Counted from the first letter of the stretch, positions 25,097 to 36,122 are shown. The stretch is 64,000 nt of DNA from Ophiura sarsii (GCA_035610835.1 CM069452.1:30926143-30990142); one strand, 5' to 3'. Notes: generated from the letters alone by a model not told the origin. Program-made: numbers and translations.

Positions 25097-25505
25097 ACAT
25101 TGTATATTGTGTATTGTGTATAAAATTTTACTTCTGACTTATAAATGTCTTCATGGTACTGCGCCAATCTATCTTCAAGATCTAATCAAACAATATACAC
25201 CTTCACGCAATCTTCATTCTTCATCTCTATCGCGTCTTGTCTGCTCTTCAACGTCCACCCAGTATGGTCAACGTTCCTTCTCTGTGTCAGCTGCAGAACT
25301 CTGGAATAATATTCCACTTCATGTGAAAAATGCAGAGACTATATTTCAGTTTAAGAAATCCCTAAAGACTCATTTGTTCACAATGGCTTTTTAATTGTAG
25401 TCCATATCCATGTATTTGTTTGTTATTATGTTTTATGTTAAAGCGCTTAGAGATCTCGATGTTAGGCGCTATACAAATATGGTTATTATTATTATTATTA
25501 TTATT
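25097..25505 (+). pseudogene. L2/CR1-type retrotransposon C-terminal tail with (ATT)n 3' end
   Basis: From about 25100 to 25394 the plus strand encodes the conserved tail typical of L2-like reverse transcriptase polyproteins: LTYKCLHGTAPIYLQDLI, then SRLVCSS, YGQRSFSVSAAELWNNIPL and FKKSLKTHLF near the stop. The 3' UTR ends gcgctatacaaatatggtt followed by (ATT)n at about 25484-25510, a signature of L2-clade 3' ends. Everything upstream, including polymerase and endonuclease, is missing. It meets the opposite-strand element head to head at 25096. Protein tails differ, so these are two different elements. Confidence 0.88.
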
Positions 25506-25543
25506 ATTATCCCATTGTGGGGTGCACACTAACCCTCTCTGTA

Positions 25544-26194
25544 TATACCCGACTATTTAAAAGTATCCACCATGTACATCCAAATAACCAGTATACAGTC
25601 ATCACAATAAGTAACTGACCAGGTAATAAACATGCTGATAACTCTAAAAGTATTACTCCTACATAAACATATTTAATTATAAAGTTGTTGAGAAATTTCT
25701 CTTGAATTTGAGATATTACACGCTAAGAATGGTTGATTAATGAGGAAGTTACGATCCCAAACGTTAGGGCAGGTCTGATTTTTATTTTAACATTTTCTTT
25801 TCAACATGGGGAGAGTATGACAGGTAAAGCATGTGTGCCGTATTGATCAATCGTAACAATTTGACTCACCCTACATTGTTTTCATTGATACAGCAAAAAT
25901 ATGTAGTATAAATTAACCAATTACATTTGCATCTTTCTTTCTTTTTAGGCATAGACATATTTCAACAATGTGCAAGTGTGTGAAAAGGAGCAATGTCCCA
26001 TGGCTCTCAGCCACAACACAAGGAAACTCAAGAGTACTAGTACACTCTTGAGAACTCTGTCATAGATACTTTTTCTTGTGGACTGGGAGAGCATATGGCA
26101 TGTTAACCTTCCAAGTTTGTAAAGGTATGCATGACATCATTTTATTTCACTATATAATCATGTTTCATTATAAAGATTTTTGTAAAGCTATGCA
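25544..26194. other. Non-coding stretch, nothing recognised
   Basis: No frame above background, no terminal repeats. It separates the 8.15-kb foldback from the left arm of the inverted duplication. Confidence 0.4.
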
Positions 26195-26198
26195 TTAA

Positions 26199-26385
26199 AG
26201 GGACATTAAGTGGTGTTGAAATTTTTTTAAATGTTTAAAAATTTACTTCAGAATTCAAGATGAACATTAAAAATTGCCATTATTGTTGTTTCTACTAACA
26301 AAAACACAGCACTACTTGATTAAAACAATATCATCGCTATTTATTGAAAAACGCCCTCTATGCAAATATGGTTTGCGTTATGTAT
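26199..26385 (+). mobile_element. TTAA-MITE family 1, 5' fragment
   Basis: TTAA at 26195-26198 precedes AGGGACATTAAGTG, the left end of the complete copy at 32570-32954. Identity is high through gaacattaaaaattgccatt and gccctctatgcaaatatgg, then stops after gcgttatgtatc. The right end is absent. The 104-codon frame 26274-26588 starts inside it and is not a gene. Confidence 0.8.
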
Positions 26386-26645
26386 CTAAAACTATCACAC
26401 TTGTAAGCTCATCAAAGCCATTTAGCCAACCAAAATCATGCATGTATAAAAGGATAATTGACTTGATTCTCGACTTGACTTGTGACTGGACAAAATTACT
26501 TGTGACTTTGACAGTGGTGAATCAGATGGTCTCAGCAGATCATGGATTGTGGATAAACATAGTTTTGAAAATTCATTATGATGAGTAAACTTCAATCAAA
26601 TCAATGTATTAAACTATTTTTGATGATATATCTATCTTGACACAG

Positions 26646-26767
26646 GTACTGGGAAGCATGCCAGATTGTCAATGTCACCGAATTGATGGAAGCAAAGAGA
26701 GCAGATTACTGTACAGCGACTCTTGACCTGTATGTTCACTGGTGAAGAAGTTACAAGCAGCTTTCAG
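26646..26767 (+). pseudogene. Nuclease-like gene remnant, left copy, upstream exon
   Basis: Homologous to exon 54742-54935 on the other strand. It keeps the acceptor (cttgacacag before gtactggg) and the donor (ctttcag before gtgag). Compared with the right copy it has lost bases near its start and about 50 bases before the donor, so the frame is destroyed. Remaining words include gaattgatggaagcaaagag and gacctgtatgttcactggtg. The next exon of this copy is at 29205-29531, beyond a 2.3-kb transposon in the intron. I regard this as a dead copy. Confidence 0.8.
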
Positions 26768-26810
26768 GTGAGAGCATTTTCTAATTCAATAATTTTAGTA
26801 GCCTCTCATA

Positions 26811-29129
26811 CAATGGTGGTGTATCCAGGACTGTTTTGATGGGGGGCCCAAAAAACCTTGAAGCCATCTTGTTGATCTTTTAAAAATATTGAAACGTTGA
26901 ACCTTATACACTCGAAGCGCGCACAAATTGTTATTTTAATACTAAAAAGGTACAGTATGACGTTTTTAATGTCCCCCACATAATAGTTAGAGTATTTGGT
27001 GTGGTTTGAGGGCCATTATAATATTAAAACCTCTAGAAAACATGCGTGCGAAGTGCGAAAAATTTGTGAAGCTTAAATAATGAAATATTGAAACTAATAC
27101 GTGCGCGAAGCGCAAAAAAAATGCATTTCTAACACTAATGGTCCAGTATGATAATAACGTCCCCCACATAATATTTAGAATTTTTGGTGTGGTCATAATA
27201 ATGTTAAAACCTGTATTCGCGCGGAGCGCACACATTTTTTGAGTTTTTGAACTAAAATTGGTCATGGAAAACTGTCCTGAAGCTACCTTGTTAAACTTAA
27301 ATAATAAAATATTGAAATTAATACGCTTGAAGCGCGCAAAAATTGGCATTTCTAACTGGTCCAGTATGATGTTTTTAACATCCTCCACATAATATTTAGA
27401 ATATTTGATATGGTTTGAGGGCCATTATAATGTTAAAACCTGTAGAATTGTTTTTGAGTTTTAACTAAAATAGTCATGGAAAACTGTCTTGAAACCACCT
27501 TGTTAAGCTTAAATAATGAAATATTAAAATTAATACGTGCGCGAAGCACGGTAAAATTGCATTTCTAACACTAATGGTCCAGTATGATAATAACGTCCCC
27601 CACATAATATTTAGAATTTTTGGTGTGGTTTTTGCTTTAATACTTTGATCCAGTATGATATGTTTAACGTCCCCCACATATTTAGAATATTTGGTGGGTC
27701 TGAGGGCCAATAATATATTAAAACCTGCATAAATTGTTCGCGCGGAGTGTGCACATTTTTTGACTTTTTGAACTAAAATGGTCATGGAAAACTGTCCTGA
27801 AGCCATCTTGTCTAGCTTGTATAATATTTGGTTTGTTTTGGGACCCATTATAATGTTGAATGAAACCTGTTGAAAAAGTGAGCGCGAATCAAGCAAAAAA
27901 CTCCCAGTTTTTGAACTAAAATGGTCCAGAAAAAACGTTTCTTAAGCCCTCTTGTTAAATATTGAAACATTAAAACTAATATGTGCAAAGCGCACAAAAA
28001 TTGGCATTTTCAGGTCGTCCGCGTAGGAAGAGACCTTATGGCAGCATCCTTCGTGTGTAGTCTGTCAGTCAGTCGGGGTGTGTCCGTCAATAATTGTATA
28101 CACTTTTTGTTTTGTCCATTTCTTCTCCATACAATAACCAATTGCAATCAAACTTTGGTTATAGATGCAACATGGAAACCTTCATATGTTAATGAGGTCA
28201 TAGGTCACATACCAAGGTCAAAAGTCATCTGAGGTCAAGATGTAAAATTCAGTACACATACACATTTTTTGTATTGTCCATTTCTTTTCCATACAATGAC
28301 CAATTGCAACCAAACTTCAGTCATAGATGCAACATGGAAACCTTCATATGTTAATGAGGTCAAAGGTCGCATACTAAGGTCAAAGGTCATCTGAGGTCAA
28401 GATGTAAAATTTAGTACACACTTTTTGCATTGTCCTTTTCTTTTCCATATAATGACCAATTGCAACCAAACCTCTGGCATAGATGCAACATGGAAACCTT
28501 CATATGTTAATGAGGTCAAAGGTCACATACCAAGGTCAATTGCAACCAAACCTCGGTCATAGATGCAACATGGAAACCTTCATATGTTAATGAGGTCTAA
28601 GGTCACATACCAAGGTCAAAGGTCATCTGAGGTTAAGATGTATAATTGGCTGCATATGTAAAATTGATTACATTTAAACAGATGAAGTACAATTGCAACC
28701 AAACTACCCATAAACGGACGACCTATTTGGGACCGCTGTCCCTATTTTTAACACTAAGAAGGTCTAGTATAACGTTTTTAACGTCCCTCACATTACCCTC
28801 TTGTTAAGCTTGAATATTGAAACATTGAAACTAATACGTGCAAAACGCACGAAACTTGGGATTTTTTTAACACTAAAAAGGTCTAGTATAGAACGTTTTT
28901 AACGTCCCTCACATTAAATTTATGACGAACGTGACCCCGTAACCCCCATTTGCGCTGCATATTTCCCCACCCTAATTCCTCCCCCTACCTCCTTCTCTTT
29001 CTTCTTATCTTCTTCCTCCTTCTTATCCTCTTCCTCTTTCTTATCCTCTTCCTCCTTTTTTTTAAACTCTTTTTTCAATGGGGGTGGGGGAGGGGGCATG
29101 GCCTGCTGGGCCCCCTGGATACACCACTG
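26811..29129. mobile_element. hAT-type element, 2.3 kb, non-autonomous, in a pseudogene intron
   Basis: The right end reads CTGGATACACCACTG, whose complement CAGTGGTGTATCCAG matches the left end CAATGGTGGTGTATCCAG apart from small changes. The 8-bp word CTCTCATA lies exactly outside both ends (26803-26810, 29130-29137). CAGTGG termini plus an 8-bp duplication are the hAT signature. The mirrored intron at 54090-54741 lacks the element. The interior is degenerate repeats of gtcccccacataatattta and gcgcgaagcgcaaaa-type words; the frames 26987-27388 and 27474-27896 (-) follow those repeats and are not transposase. A second array element is nested near 28.0-28.7 kb. Confidence 0.85.
28008..28727 (+). 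repeat. Long-unit tandem array with AGGTCA half-sites (array B), nested in the hAT element
   Basis: The block is bracketed by AGGTCGTCCG at 28013 and CGGACGACCT near 28724, inverted. Inside are about four units of ~155 bp (one shortened) with accaattgcaaccaaact, atagatgcaacatggaaacc, ttcatatgttaatgaggtc and AGGTCAAAGGTCA. The flanks resume the host element's repeat, so this block inserted into the hAT element. No coding potential. Confidence 0.8.
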
Positions 29130-29204
29130 CTCTCATATTTAAAATAAAATAGTTTTGCAGCCAATTTTTAAATGTACCAATCGTTTTCTTTCCTTCATCT
29201 TTAG

Positions 29205-29531
29205 AAAACTTGGTGATGAGCCAGAGGTGAGGGATAAAATCAAATCATTTGTGATGTATGGTCATACCCGGCAGCATGCTGACGCAGATGGTCAGAGAGG
29301 ATGAGCAACTGACAACCAAATCTAAGATTGATTTCTCTAAAGCTACCACCTTGCAGGACACATTCAATGTGTGCATCACCATCTTGCTATCTGTAAGCAA
29401 GCTGATAAGCCAATCTTCTGTTGCCCGAAGCCCTATGATCCTGGACAGGGCTTGAAGAAGACAAAAAAAACCCTGCTGCAGAGGTGGAGGAGTATGACAT
29501 TGACTATGATGTATTTAATGACGACAACTAG
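29205..29531 (+). pseudogene. Nuclease-like gene remnant, left copy, last exon
   Basis: Begins after an acceptor (ttcatctttag) and starts aaaacttggtgatgagcc, as in the right copy. It ends with the same stop context (gacgacaactag). The reading frame is broken: several short indels are visible against the right copy, and a block of roughly 75 bases after gacagggcttgaagaag is shortened. The acidic C-terminal codons (gtggaggag ... gacgacaac) persist. Downstream words to about 29610 also match the right copy. Confidence 0.8.
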
Positions 29532-29694
29532 TACATTCCATTACCATCAAGCAATCAACTTTGCTCTCCATAATTGCTTAAAAATCACCTAAGATATGCA
29601 ACACGATTATGACAGAGAAGATCAAAAGGCCAACATAACCATGCACACAAACACACATCCTAGTAAAAACTATCACATGGTTGAAATCAAGGGA

Positions 29695-29770
29695 GGGCGT
29701 GTTGGCGCAGTGGTTCTTCCCTCGCCTTGCACCAATGAAATCCGGGTTAAACTCCTGCACGACCGGGCTT
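29695..29770 (+). mobile_element. tRNA-derived SINE head
   Basis: TTGGCGCAGTGG (29702-29713) fits an A box and GGGTTAAACTCC (29743-29754) a B box, with tRNA-like spacing. A GGGACC element begins three bases later, so the body of the SINE, if any, has been displaced. The block is absent from the mirrored right arm. Confidence 0.6.
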
Positions 29771-29772
29771 TA

Positions 29773-30621
29773 GGGACCGTTCATTATTTATGGTGGAGGG
29801 GGGTTGGGACAATTTCGAGACTTGTATGTTAAAATTACCTAACCCCCCCCCCCCTACAGCTGAAACTGAAAATTACATGACCCCCCCCCCCTGCTAACCA
29901 GTAGCTTTTTACACCCCCCCCCCCCCCCCTCCCCGAAAAAAATCAACTTGTCACATACTTACGGGGCTGTCTTTACCTTTGGAATTTTGTTCATGGATAC
30001 GTTGGCAAATTTTGTTTGTGCCCTATCTGAACGGCCAATAATTTTATGATGCCCCTTCTTTTTATTGTGTGAAATTAGTAATGGCGAGCGTAGCGAGTTG
30101 GATTTTTTTCTTCATATTTATACATTTTGGGTGTCTTTATAACCTGAACAAGTTAGAACATTATGAGCAGAAACGTATAATCCAGTGAAACGTTCTACTT
30201 TTGTGAGCATTGGTGCAAAGCAGAGATGAGGTGAAAAGCATGCAATAAATCACATTTTTAAATCATGAAATTGGATTTTGTAACATTATACACCCTGTGG
30301 CTCTAATGTCTCGACCGTTGATGATTATATAGATGTTTTTCCACCATATCATCGATTTGCTGTCCAGAAGTCGTCTCATAGAAGAAAAAAATTGAAGTCG
30401 ATAGGTTTTAAGAAAATATGCGCGAAGCGCAGAAAAAAATGGCATCTACACTCCAAAATAGCCTCTAAAATCACTCCAATCACCACCATCTTTAGTTTAA
30501 ACAAATTTACACAACCCCCCCCCCTGTTCAAGAATAAAAAGTTACATAACCCCCCCTATTTCAACATATGAAAGTTACATGACCCCCCAACCTCCCTCCA
30601 CCATAAATAATGAACGGTCCC
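29773..30621 (+). mobile_element. GGGACCGTTCATTATTTATG element, copy 2
   Basis: 849-bp element with perfect GGGACCGTTCATTATTTATG ends. TTA lies outside both ends, a likely 3-bp target duplication of the PIF/Harbinger kind, though three bases are weak evidence. Orientation is opposite to copy 1 (12940-13761). Poly-C runs at 29846-29930 and 30514-30525 correspond to similar runs in copy 1. Frame 30263-30445 (-) is mirrored in copy 1 and is not protein-coding. Confidence 0.85.
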
Positions 30622-30639
30622 TTATGTACATTTAGTTAA

Positions 30640-30945
30640 ACACGATCCATGCACGCTCTCGCAGGTTTTCTCCGGGTTCTCCGGTTTCCTTCTGCTTTCA
30701 AAATCGGTGTTCACTTTTTCGGTCATCAAAAACTTCCTTGACCCAAAGGTATTTGGGGAGCTGCATAAAAAAATGGTGGATGTTACAAATGCGAATAGGG
30801 TTCTGCGGGAAGTTCGCAGCACCTTAGTTGATGCGACCTGATTCTGTTGATTCACCAGCAGCAAAATTACAGCACTTTGATCTTCTGCTATAAATGGCGC
30901 TATATAAATGCTGATTATTATTATTATTATTATTATTATTATGAT
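30640..30945 (+). mobile_element. L2-like retrotransposon 3' UTR with (ATT)n tail
   Basis: The stretch ends ggcgctatataaatgctg followed by (ATT)n to about 30942, parallel to the L2 tail at 25.5 kb. Upstream it carries ttctccgggttctccggttt, a phrase common in L2-like 3' UTRs as I remember them. The mirrored right arm lacks it. The minus-strand poly-isoleucine frame is a by-product of the microsatellite. Confidence 0.55.
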
Positions 30946-30949
30946 ATAA

Positions 30950-31225
30950 AACAAAACATCATACTTATCTCAAAAAACATAAACAAAAAATAACTATCAT
31001 TTCTCAACAACCAATTTTTAAAATGTGCATCAATCGAAAGTCCCTGTGTCGTTGATGTCATGGGTATTGGTGCTCAAATTTGCGCAAGTGCATCATGCAT
31101 TGTATAACTATGATTTCATGGACACAGGGACTTTCGATTGTCACACATTTTAAAAATTGCATGTTGAGAAGTGAAAGTTTTATTAGCTTTTGTCATAAGT
31201 GTGATGTTTTGTTTTACGATGTATA
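30950..31225. repeat. Foldback repeat, left-arm copy
   Basis: Arms run from ataaaacaaaacatcatact to its complement near 31220 and include aatcgaaagtccctgtgtc and its inverse around a centre near 31085. Homologous copies lie at 52795-53060 (mirrored arm) and, partially, 51185-51330. Confidence 0.8.
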
Positions 31226-31229
31226 TAAT

Positions 31230-32245
31230 TACGTAATTTAGATTATTTTTTGCTTGCGGGAAACACCCGTTTAATATGGAATTTCATCATCCCCTCATTT
31301 AATTTAATTTGTATTTATTTTTTTTAAATTAATTCATGTATGTATACATCTTGAACAAGTCATTTCCAGTTCTTTTGTCTATGAATCAATCCTCAAAAAA
31401 CTACCAGCCCACCGTAAAGTTGCGGACGTACATTGCAGAGACTTTGAGGGCTTGCGATATCTTAACTATAATAATTGCTTGCTTTTTAGTTATTCTGTTA
31501 TCCCTTCATTTCTAAGAACGACGCATACTACCATTACTACCGATGTTGGTGTGTAGGGAATTACAGTATTATGCCGATTTTTAAAAATGGGTCTCAAGTA
31601 TCTCTAATAGGAACAGTAAAATTGTACCAGTATCAAACCGATACTGGCAATCGGAGGCGTTTTTGTATTCGTTTGTGTGTAGAAAACGCTCACCCTGTAC
31701 TTTTTAGCAAATTCACTTAAAATTATGTATAAATTAAACAATTGTAATTTTCTATAATTGTTTTGGTAATAATATTTAATTAATTCATTGCACATAATTA
31801 TTTATCACATTTTTAGGTCAACACCATTTCTTATATATTTCTTCATTTTTTCTTACCCGGCTATATTTAAGCTCCTTATCTTTAAAATCGCGATAAAAAT
31901 CCTAATTTACATGCGATTTTCACCAAAATGGACTCAAAATGTGTCTAAATTCAAGCGTTTCAATATAATAAACAATTATTCTCATCTCAAATGTCAATTT
32001 ATAATTTCAATCATCTCAAATGTCAATTTTAATATTTTTGTATACGTTTCATTATCTCAAAACAAGGAAACGTACAAATATGCGAAAACGTAACTCAAAA
32101 ACAAAAAGTTGTTTGACCATGGAAATTGGCACAGATGTTAAGCATAAGAGGCCTACAAAACCCTATAGGCCTAACTGTGGAACAGTCTTCCAGTCAATGT
32201 TGTTGGCAATATTCAAGAGAAAGGACTACAATCTTTTCAATGTCC
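31230..32245. other. Arm DNA without recognised gene
   Basis: 31380-31450 matches 52660-52760 inverted (ctaccagcccaccgtaaag word). 31788-32093 is an AT-rich open frame without recognised domains; I do not call it. Confidence 0.45.
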
Positions 32246-32253
32246 TGTTAAAG

Positions 32254-32563
32254 CAGTGGTTCTCAACCTTTTTGCCCCACTACCCCTTTTGACATTCCTG
32301 GTCAGAACCGTGACCCTCAAAACCAAAATTGAAGAGAAAAAACACCAGCCGATTATCATAAATGAAACTGCTTAGTTTGGATGCGAGCGTAGCGAGCAGG
32401 AAATGTTGCATATTTGAATGTTTCTTTTGGGTTTTTCTAAGCTTTTTTAAAGTGAAATGTAATCACGGTTCCCCAAAACCTATATTTATTAGCCCTTCAT
32501 GACCCCCTGGAAAACCACAAATGACCCCCATGGGGGTCATGGCCCCCAGGTAGAGAACCCCTG
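32254..32563. mobile_element. hAT MITE with 8-bp target duplication
   Basis: Ends CAGTGGTTCTCAACCT and, at the right, gtagagaacccctg form hAT-type inverted ends. TGTTAAAG lies outside both ends (32246-32253 and 32564-32571). The 310-bp interior carries a near-palindromic ccatgggggtcatggcccc word. The duplication overlaps the TTAA and first AG of the next MITE, so this element inserted into that MITE's end and is younger. Confidence 0.9.
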
Positions 32564-32569
32564 TGTTAA

Positions 32570-32954
32570 AGGGACATTAAGTGATGTTGAAAATTTTAAA
32601 TGTTTAAAAATTTACTTCAGAATTCAAGATGAACATTAAAAATTGCCATTATTGTTGTTTCTACTAACAAAAACACAGCAAAACTTGATTAAAACAATAT
32701 CACCGCTATTTATTGAAAAACGCCCTCTATGCAAATATGGTTCGCGTTATGTATCACGCATACTACAGGGAGATACTGTCAGACGTAAAATGCTCGTCCC
32801 GGCTGTACGAGCATTTTTGAATCAACGTTTTCTTGTACAAAGAGGTGCTGATTTTTCTTAATCCTTATACATGTAATACAATTATAAAAATATAATAATC
32901 CCAGTTTTTATCATAATTGAGGGCGCAGCCTCCAACACATCTCTTAGTGTCCCT
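32570..32954 (+). mobile_element. TTAA-MITE family 1, complete copy
   Basis: TTAA flanks both sides (32566-32569, 32955-32958). Ends AGGGACATTAAG and, inverted, AGGGACACTAAGAG. 385 bp with no coding function, though a 72-codon frame crosses it. TTAA duplication fits piggyBac or Kolobok. Three partial copies occur at 26.2, 44.0 and 49.5 kb. Confidence 0.9.
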
Positions 32955-33015
32955 TTAACAGATACTTTCTCTCCAACTCTTCAGAGTATGTTGGCTAAGC
33001 TCTCTCGATGTATTA

Positions 33016-33240
33016 ATGGCCTCCAGATATTATTTTCATCTTATTTTTGGATGTTATTCTCTATGTTTGGGTGTTTGTCCTATTTCTGTCCCACGCCACT
33101 TTCATTGGCTTTTTTACCAGCCCAATTGTGTTTACTTGTATTTTGATTATTTTCTGAGTTGCAGTGAACCAATTGATTGGCCCATCAGAGCTCTCTGTTG
33201 AGAGTTACCCGTTTGATTTGTAATCACTCAGTTCATTAAC
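33016..33240 (+). repeat. Dispersed repeat with ttttctgagttgcagtg core
   Basis: Words tcccacgcc, tttaccagcccaattg and ttttctgagttgcagtgaac recur at 37560-37680 (same strand) and, in part, at 55124-55190 (opposite strand). No terminal repeats found. The 61-codon frame is not supported. Confidence 0.65.
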
Positions 33241-33350
33241 GTTGTTAATGTCTGTTGGGCTATTGCTCACATTTGCTCTTTATATACAAAAAAAAAACAA
33301 GAAGGGATTTTCAAAACGACCTTGCGTTTTTAAATGACGCTGCGAAATAC

Positions 33351-33967
33351 CAGGGTTGCACAAAGTTGTTTCTTCCCCAGGAGCAAGGTTTTGAGCTTAA
33401 CATTTCCCCACCTATACTTACAGGTTTGATAAAAATCAGATTACAATATCATATGTTAGCTATAGTGTTGTTTAGATGTACCAGTACCATAGTAATATTT
33501 TTACATTTGAGAAGAATTTTATGTTAAGGGGCATGAAAAAAATTTGATTTGTTCAAAGCGCGCAAATTTGTTTGTGGCATTTAACGCTAAAATTGTCAAA
33601 TTGTGTCTAATTTAGTAAGAAAATGTGTGCGAAGCACGAAAAAAATAAAATTGTCAATTTGTTCTTCTTATTTTAACTAAATATAATTCTTTTTGGGGGT
33701 GGGGGCACAAAAATATGTTTTGGGGAAATGCCCCCCCCCCCCCCCCCTTGCCCCTGTAGCTTCGCCACTGGGAAAAAGCAATAAAACAATAAACACGTTA
33801 GTATACCTGCAAACATAGCTCATAACCCAAAGTTGCATTTTTTCTCTTCATCTTTTTTTACCCTTTTCCCCAATACTTTTTCTTTTTCCACTTGGAATTA
33901 TTTCCCCAATTCTGCTCATTATTTCCCGGGAGCGATGCTCCCTGCTCCCGCACTTTGTGCAACCCTG
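33351..33967. mobile_element. hAT-type element with 8-bp target duplication
   Basis: Ends CAGGGTTGCACAAAG are inverted, and CGAAATAC lies outside both (33343-33350, 33968-33975). The interior contains a C run near 33731-33747 and a degenerate gcgcgcaaatttg/gcgaagcacg stretch resembling the repeats in the 26.8-kb hAT element. No transposase frame. Confidence 0.85.
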
Positions 33968-33975
33968 CGAAATAC

Positions 33976-35399
33976 CCTGATTGGCCGCGTCCCAGTTACC
34001 ATGGCAATCGCAAAAAAAAACGTTTCATGATTTTGTGCGTATTGTCCATACGCACCCATCCCCCAAATATGGTAATTATGCGCCATTTCGTTAGTGAGTT
34101 TTGTACGTTATGCTGTTTAGCCAATCACAGGCCCTGCTTGGTTACCATGGCAATTGGCAACCCGACCAATAAAAATGTGTTTTTTAAAACTTGGGATCAT
34201 GCTCGACATTTTGGTATATAACATGTCTTAGTTGAAGTCTGGGAAAGTGATGAAATTCTAAATTAAAAATGTGGTCATTTCAACCTATACCACCCCTTAA
34301 GTTAATTATTTTATGATACACAAATAATTTTCATTGTGGTATTAGTTGTGTCAATTTGTAATGCTTGGATTCGTTCATTCATGGCAATAATTGTATGTAC
34401 TTCCATTGTATTCACTGCAATTTGTGTAAATTAACCATTGGGTCATCATGGATATATTTGACTAACTTTTCCAGTGATATGACAAGCTTGCAAATTATCA
34501 AGATGGTTTATCATGCTGATATTGATAAGGGTATATTAAAAAAAATCTTTTGTCTCAAAGCTCTTCAGTTTTTCAAAAACCTAATGCGGAATGCGGGATT
34601 TTTTGTTTTGTTTTATAAATATAAAATATTGAAATCCTTGTCAAAGTGACTTTTTGTATTTAAAATGATGTGATCAATAAAAATCTGAAAAATCGGTGAA
34701 ATTTTGGAATTCTTTTTTTGTTGTTGAAAAAAAAAGAACTGACACCTATGGTTAAAGTGCTTATGTTAATATTCAACTCAACTCTAAATCGTGCTACTAA
34801 ATTAAAAGGATTATTGCCTAAGTCATGCATGTGACTTAAGCATATTTATTGCGAGTGTGACTTAGGCAGTTGGAGACTAAATATTTAGACAGTGAAAGTG
34901 TTTTATATGTTTAGAAAGGTGGCTGTAGTGCCAGAGTCTGGATGTAAAAAAGGTAGAGTACTATAATGAATTTCTAAGAAATTTTATAATGTTAGAATGA
35001 GCGTAGTCAAATTGCGTAAGTTAGTTCGTTGATGTAAAAGTAAAATAAACAACAATGTTGTTGAAGTCATTTTAGTTGGTTACGTAATACTATTGAGACA
35101 TGACATCATAGCCATAATTTTTGTCTTGTATCAACATGTCATTATGCTTTAAATGGTTAATAAAAGTAACTAAGTAACAAAACTTTTTTAATTTTTCTCA
35201 AAAGTAATAAATATCACTTATGCAATTATTTTATTAAGCTGACGTTATTTTATTCAAATGTTTAAAAGATATCAAATGTTAAAAAGATATAAGTCCAACC
35301 TATTGATCATCCAATTTTGAATTTGTACATAACTATCACAATCATACTACTAGGAATCGTTCAAGTAACACTTTAATCATTCCTAAAATCAAATTTGCA
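33976..35399. other. Arm DNA without recognised gene
   Basis: 34320-34520 matches 51640-51830 inverted (catgatgacccaatggttaa word). The right arm has an extra tandem duplication of ~57 bp there (catggcagtgaatacaatac twice). Otherwise nothing recognised; a caatggca/ccatggcaa word recurs near 34000 and 34145. Confidence 0.5.
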
Positions 35400-35701
35400 C
35401 AGGGGTCAAATTCTCAAAATGCTCCTATTTTAATGAACATGGTCTCAAATTGTTCAGATGGATGCCACGAGCCATAAAAAGAATAGTTTGCCATATCTAC
35501 AAGTTGAGCATCTATTAGTTACATTAGGTCAAAGGTCATCACACATTAGCGGTATAGCCTCCTGACCATTGACCTAATAAAACTAATAGAAGCGTAACTT
35601 GTAGATATGTCAAACTATTCTTTTTATGGCTCGTAGCATCCATCTAAACGATTTGAGTCCATTTTCATTCAGATCGGAGCATTTTGAGAATTTGACCCCT
35701 G
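35400..35701. mobile_element. 302-bp foldback MITE
   Basis: Ends CAGGGGTCAAATTCTCAAAA are inverted. Similarity extends through catctggatgctacgagcc-like and aaaaagaatagtttg words, so each arm is over 100 bases. The centre contains AGGTCAAAGGTCA and an inverse tgaccattgacct. No clear target duplication. Confidence 0.75.
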
Positions 35702-36122
35702 TATAATGAATTTGAGGCACCATTTGACCTTTGACCTATTTTGCCCTGCATCTGGAAAACTAAGCATCGGGTGGAAATACAACTATTTCCTTTTTTGCTC
35801 CTTATGGTCTCAGGAAGAGTTTGATATGTATTTCATTACAATCAGACCATTTTTACATTTTGACCCCTATATGACCTTTGACCTTCTATAGCGGCCACCC
35901 GTACAGGCTACGACACGGCAGCAATATAAAATATTGACTCTTGGCACCCAACTAAACTAATCAGATCATCAAACCTTTTGTACTTTCTCAGCTGATTAAA
36001 CCTTCTGGGCTCCCGGCCTATATTCAACCTTCATCGGGTACCCAATGAAGGCCTATGATCGAACATTCTGTACGATAAATACTTTGTAATCACAGCATTT
36101 TCTACTTGTGACTTCATATTAT
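35702..36122. other. Arm DNA; nuclear-receptor-like half-sites
   Basis: TGACCTTTGACCT occurs at about 35727 and 35870. From 36050 the arm matches 50080-50215 inverted (catcgggtaccc, cagcattttctacttgtgac). No gene. Confidence 0.5.

Larger units (their letters stand above)
17390..25541. mobile_element. 8.15-kb composite foldback, TA-flanked
   Basis: CAGAGGGTTAGTGTGCACCC at the left end is mirrored, with a 1-2-base indel, at the right end, and TA lies outside both. Long imperfect inverted arms can be traced inward. The arms carry ~180-bp units holding gtggtctaatacatacatcc, tatagttttaac and ccaagatggccgccaaaatg words (left about 17500-18960, right about 22930-23760). Nested inside are a palindrome at 19.07-19.59 kb and a central palindrome at 20.1-21.06 kb. 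No transposase is encoded. Mariner-type mobilisation would fit TA, but the outer match is short, so the two ends could also belong to separate insertions. Confidence 0.6.

Noticed and set aside
23777..25510. Twin-primed inversion within a single retrotransposon
   Set aside because: The two halves each have their own, different C-terminal domain and 3' tail.
29695..29770. Functional tRNA gene
   Set aside because: Box-like sequences only; no cloverleaf and a transposon starts directly after.
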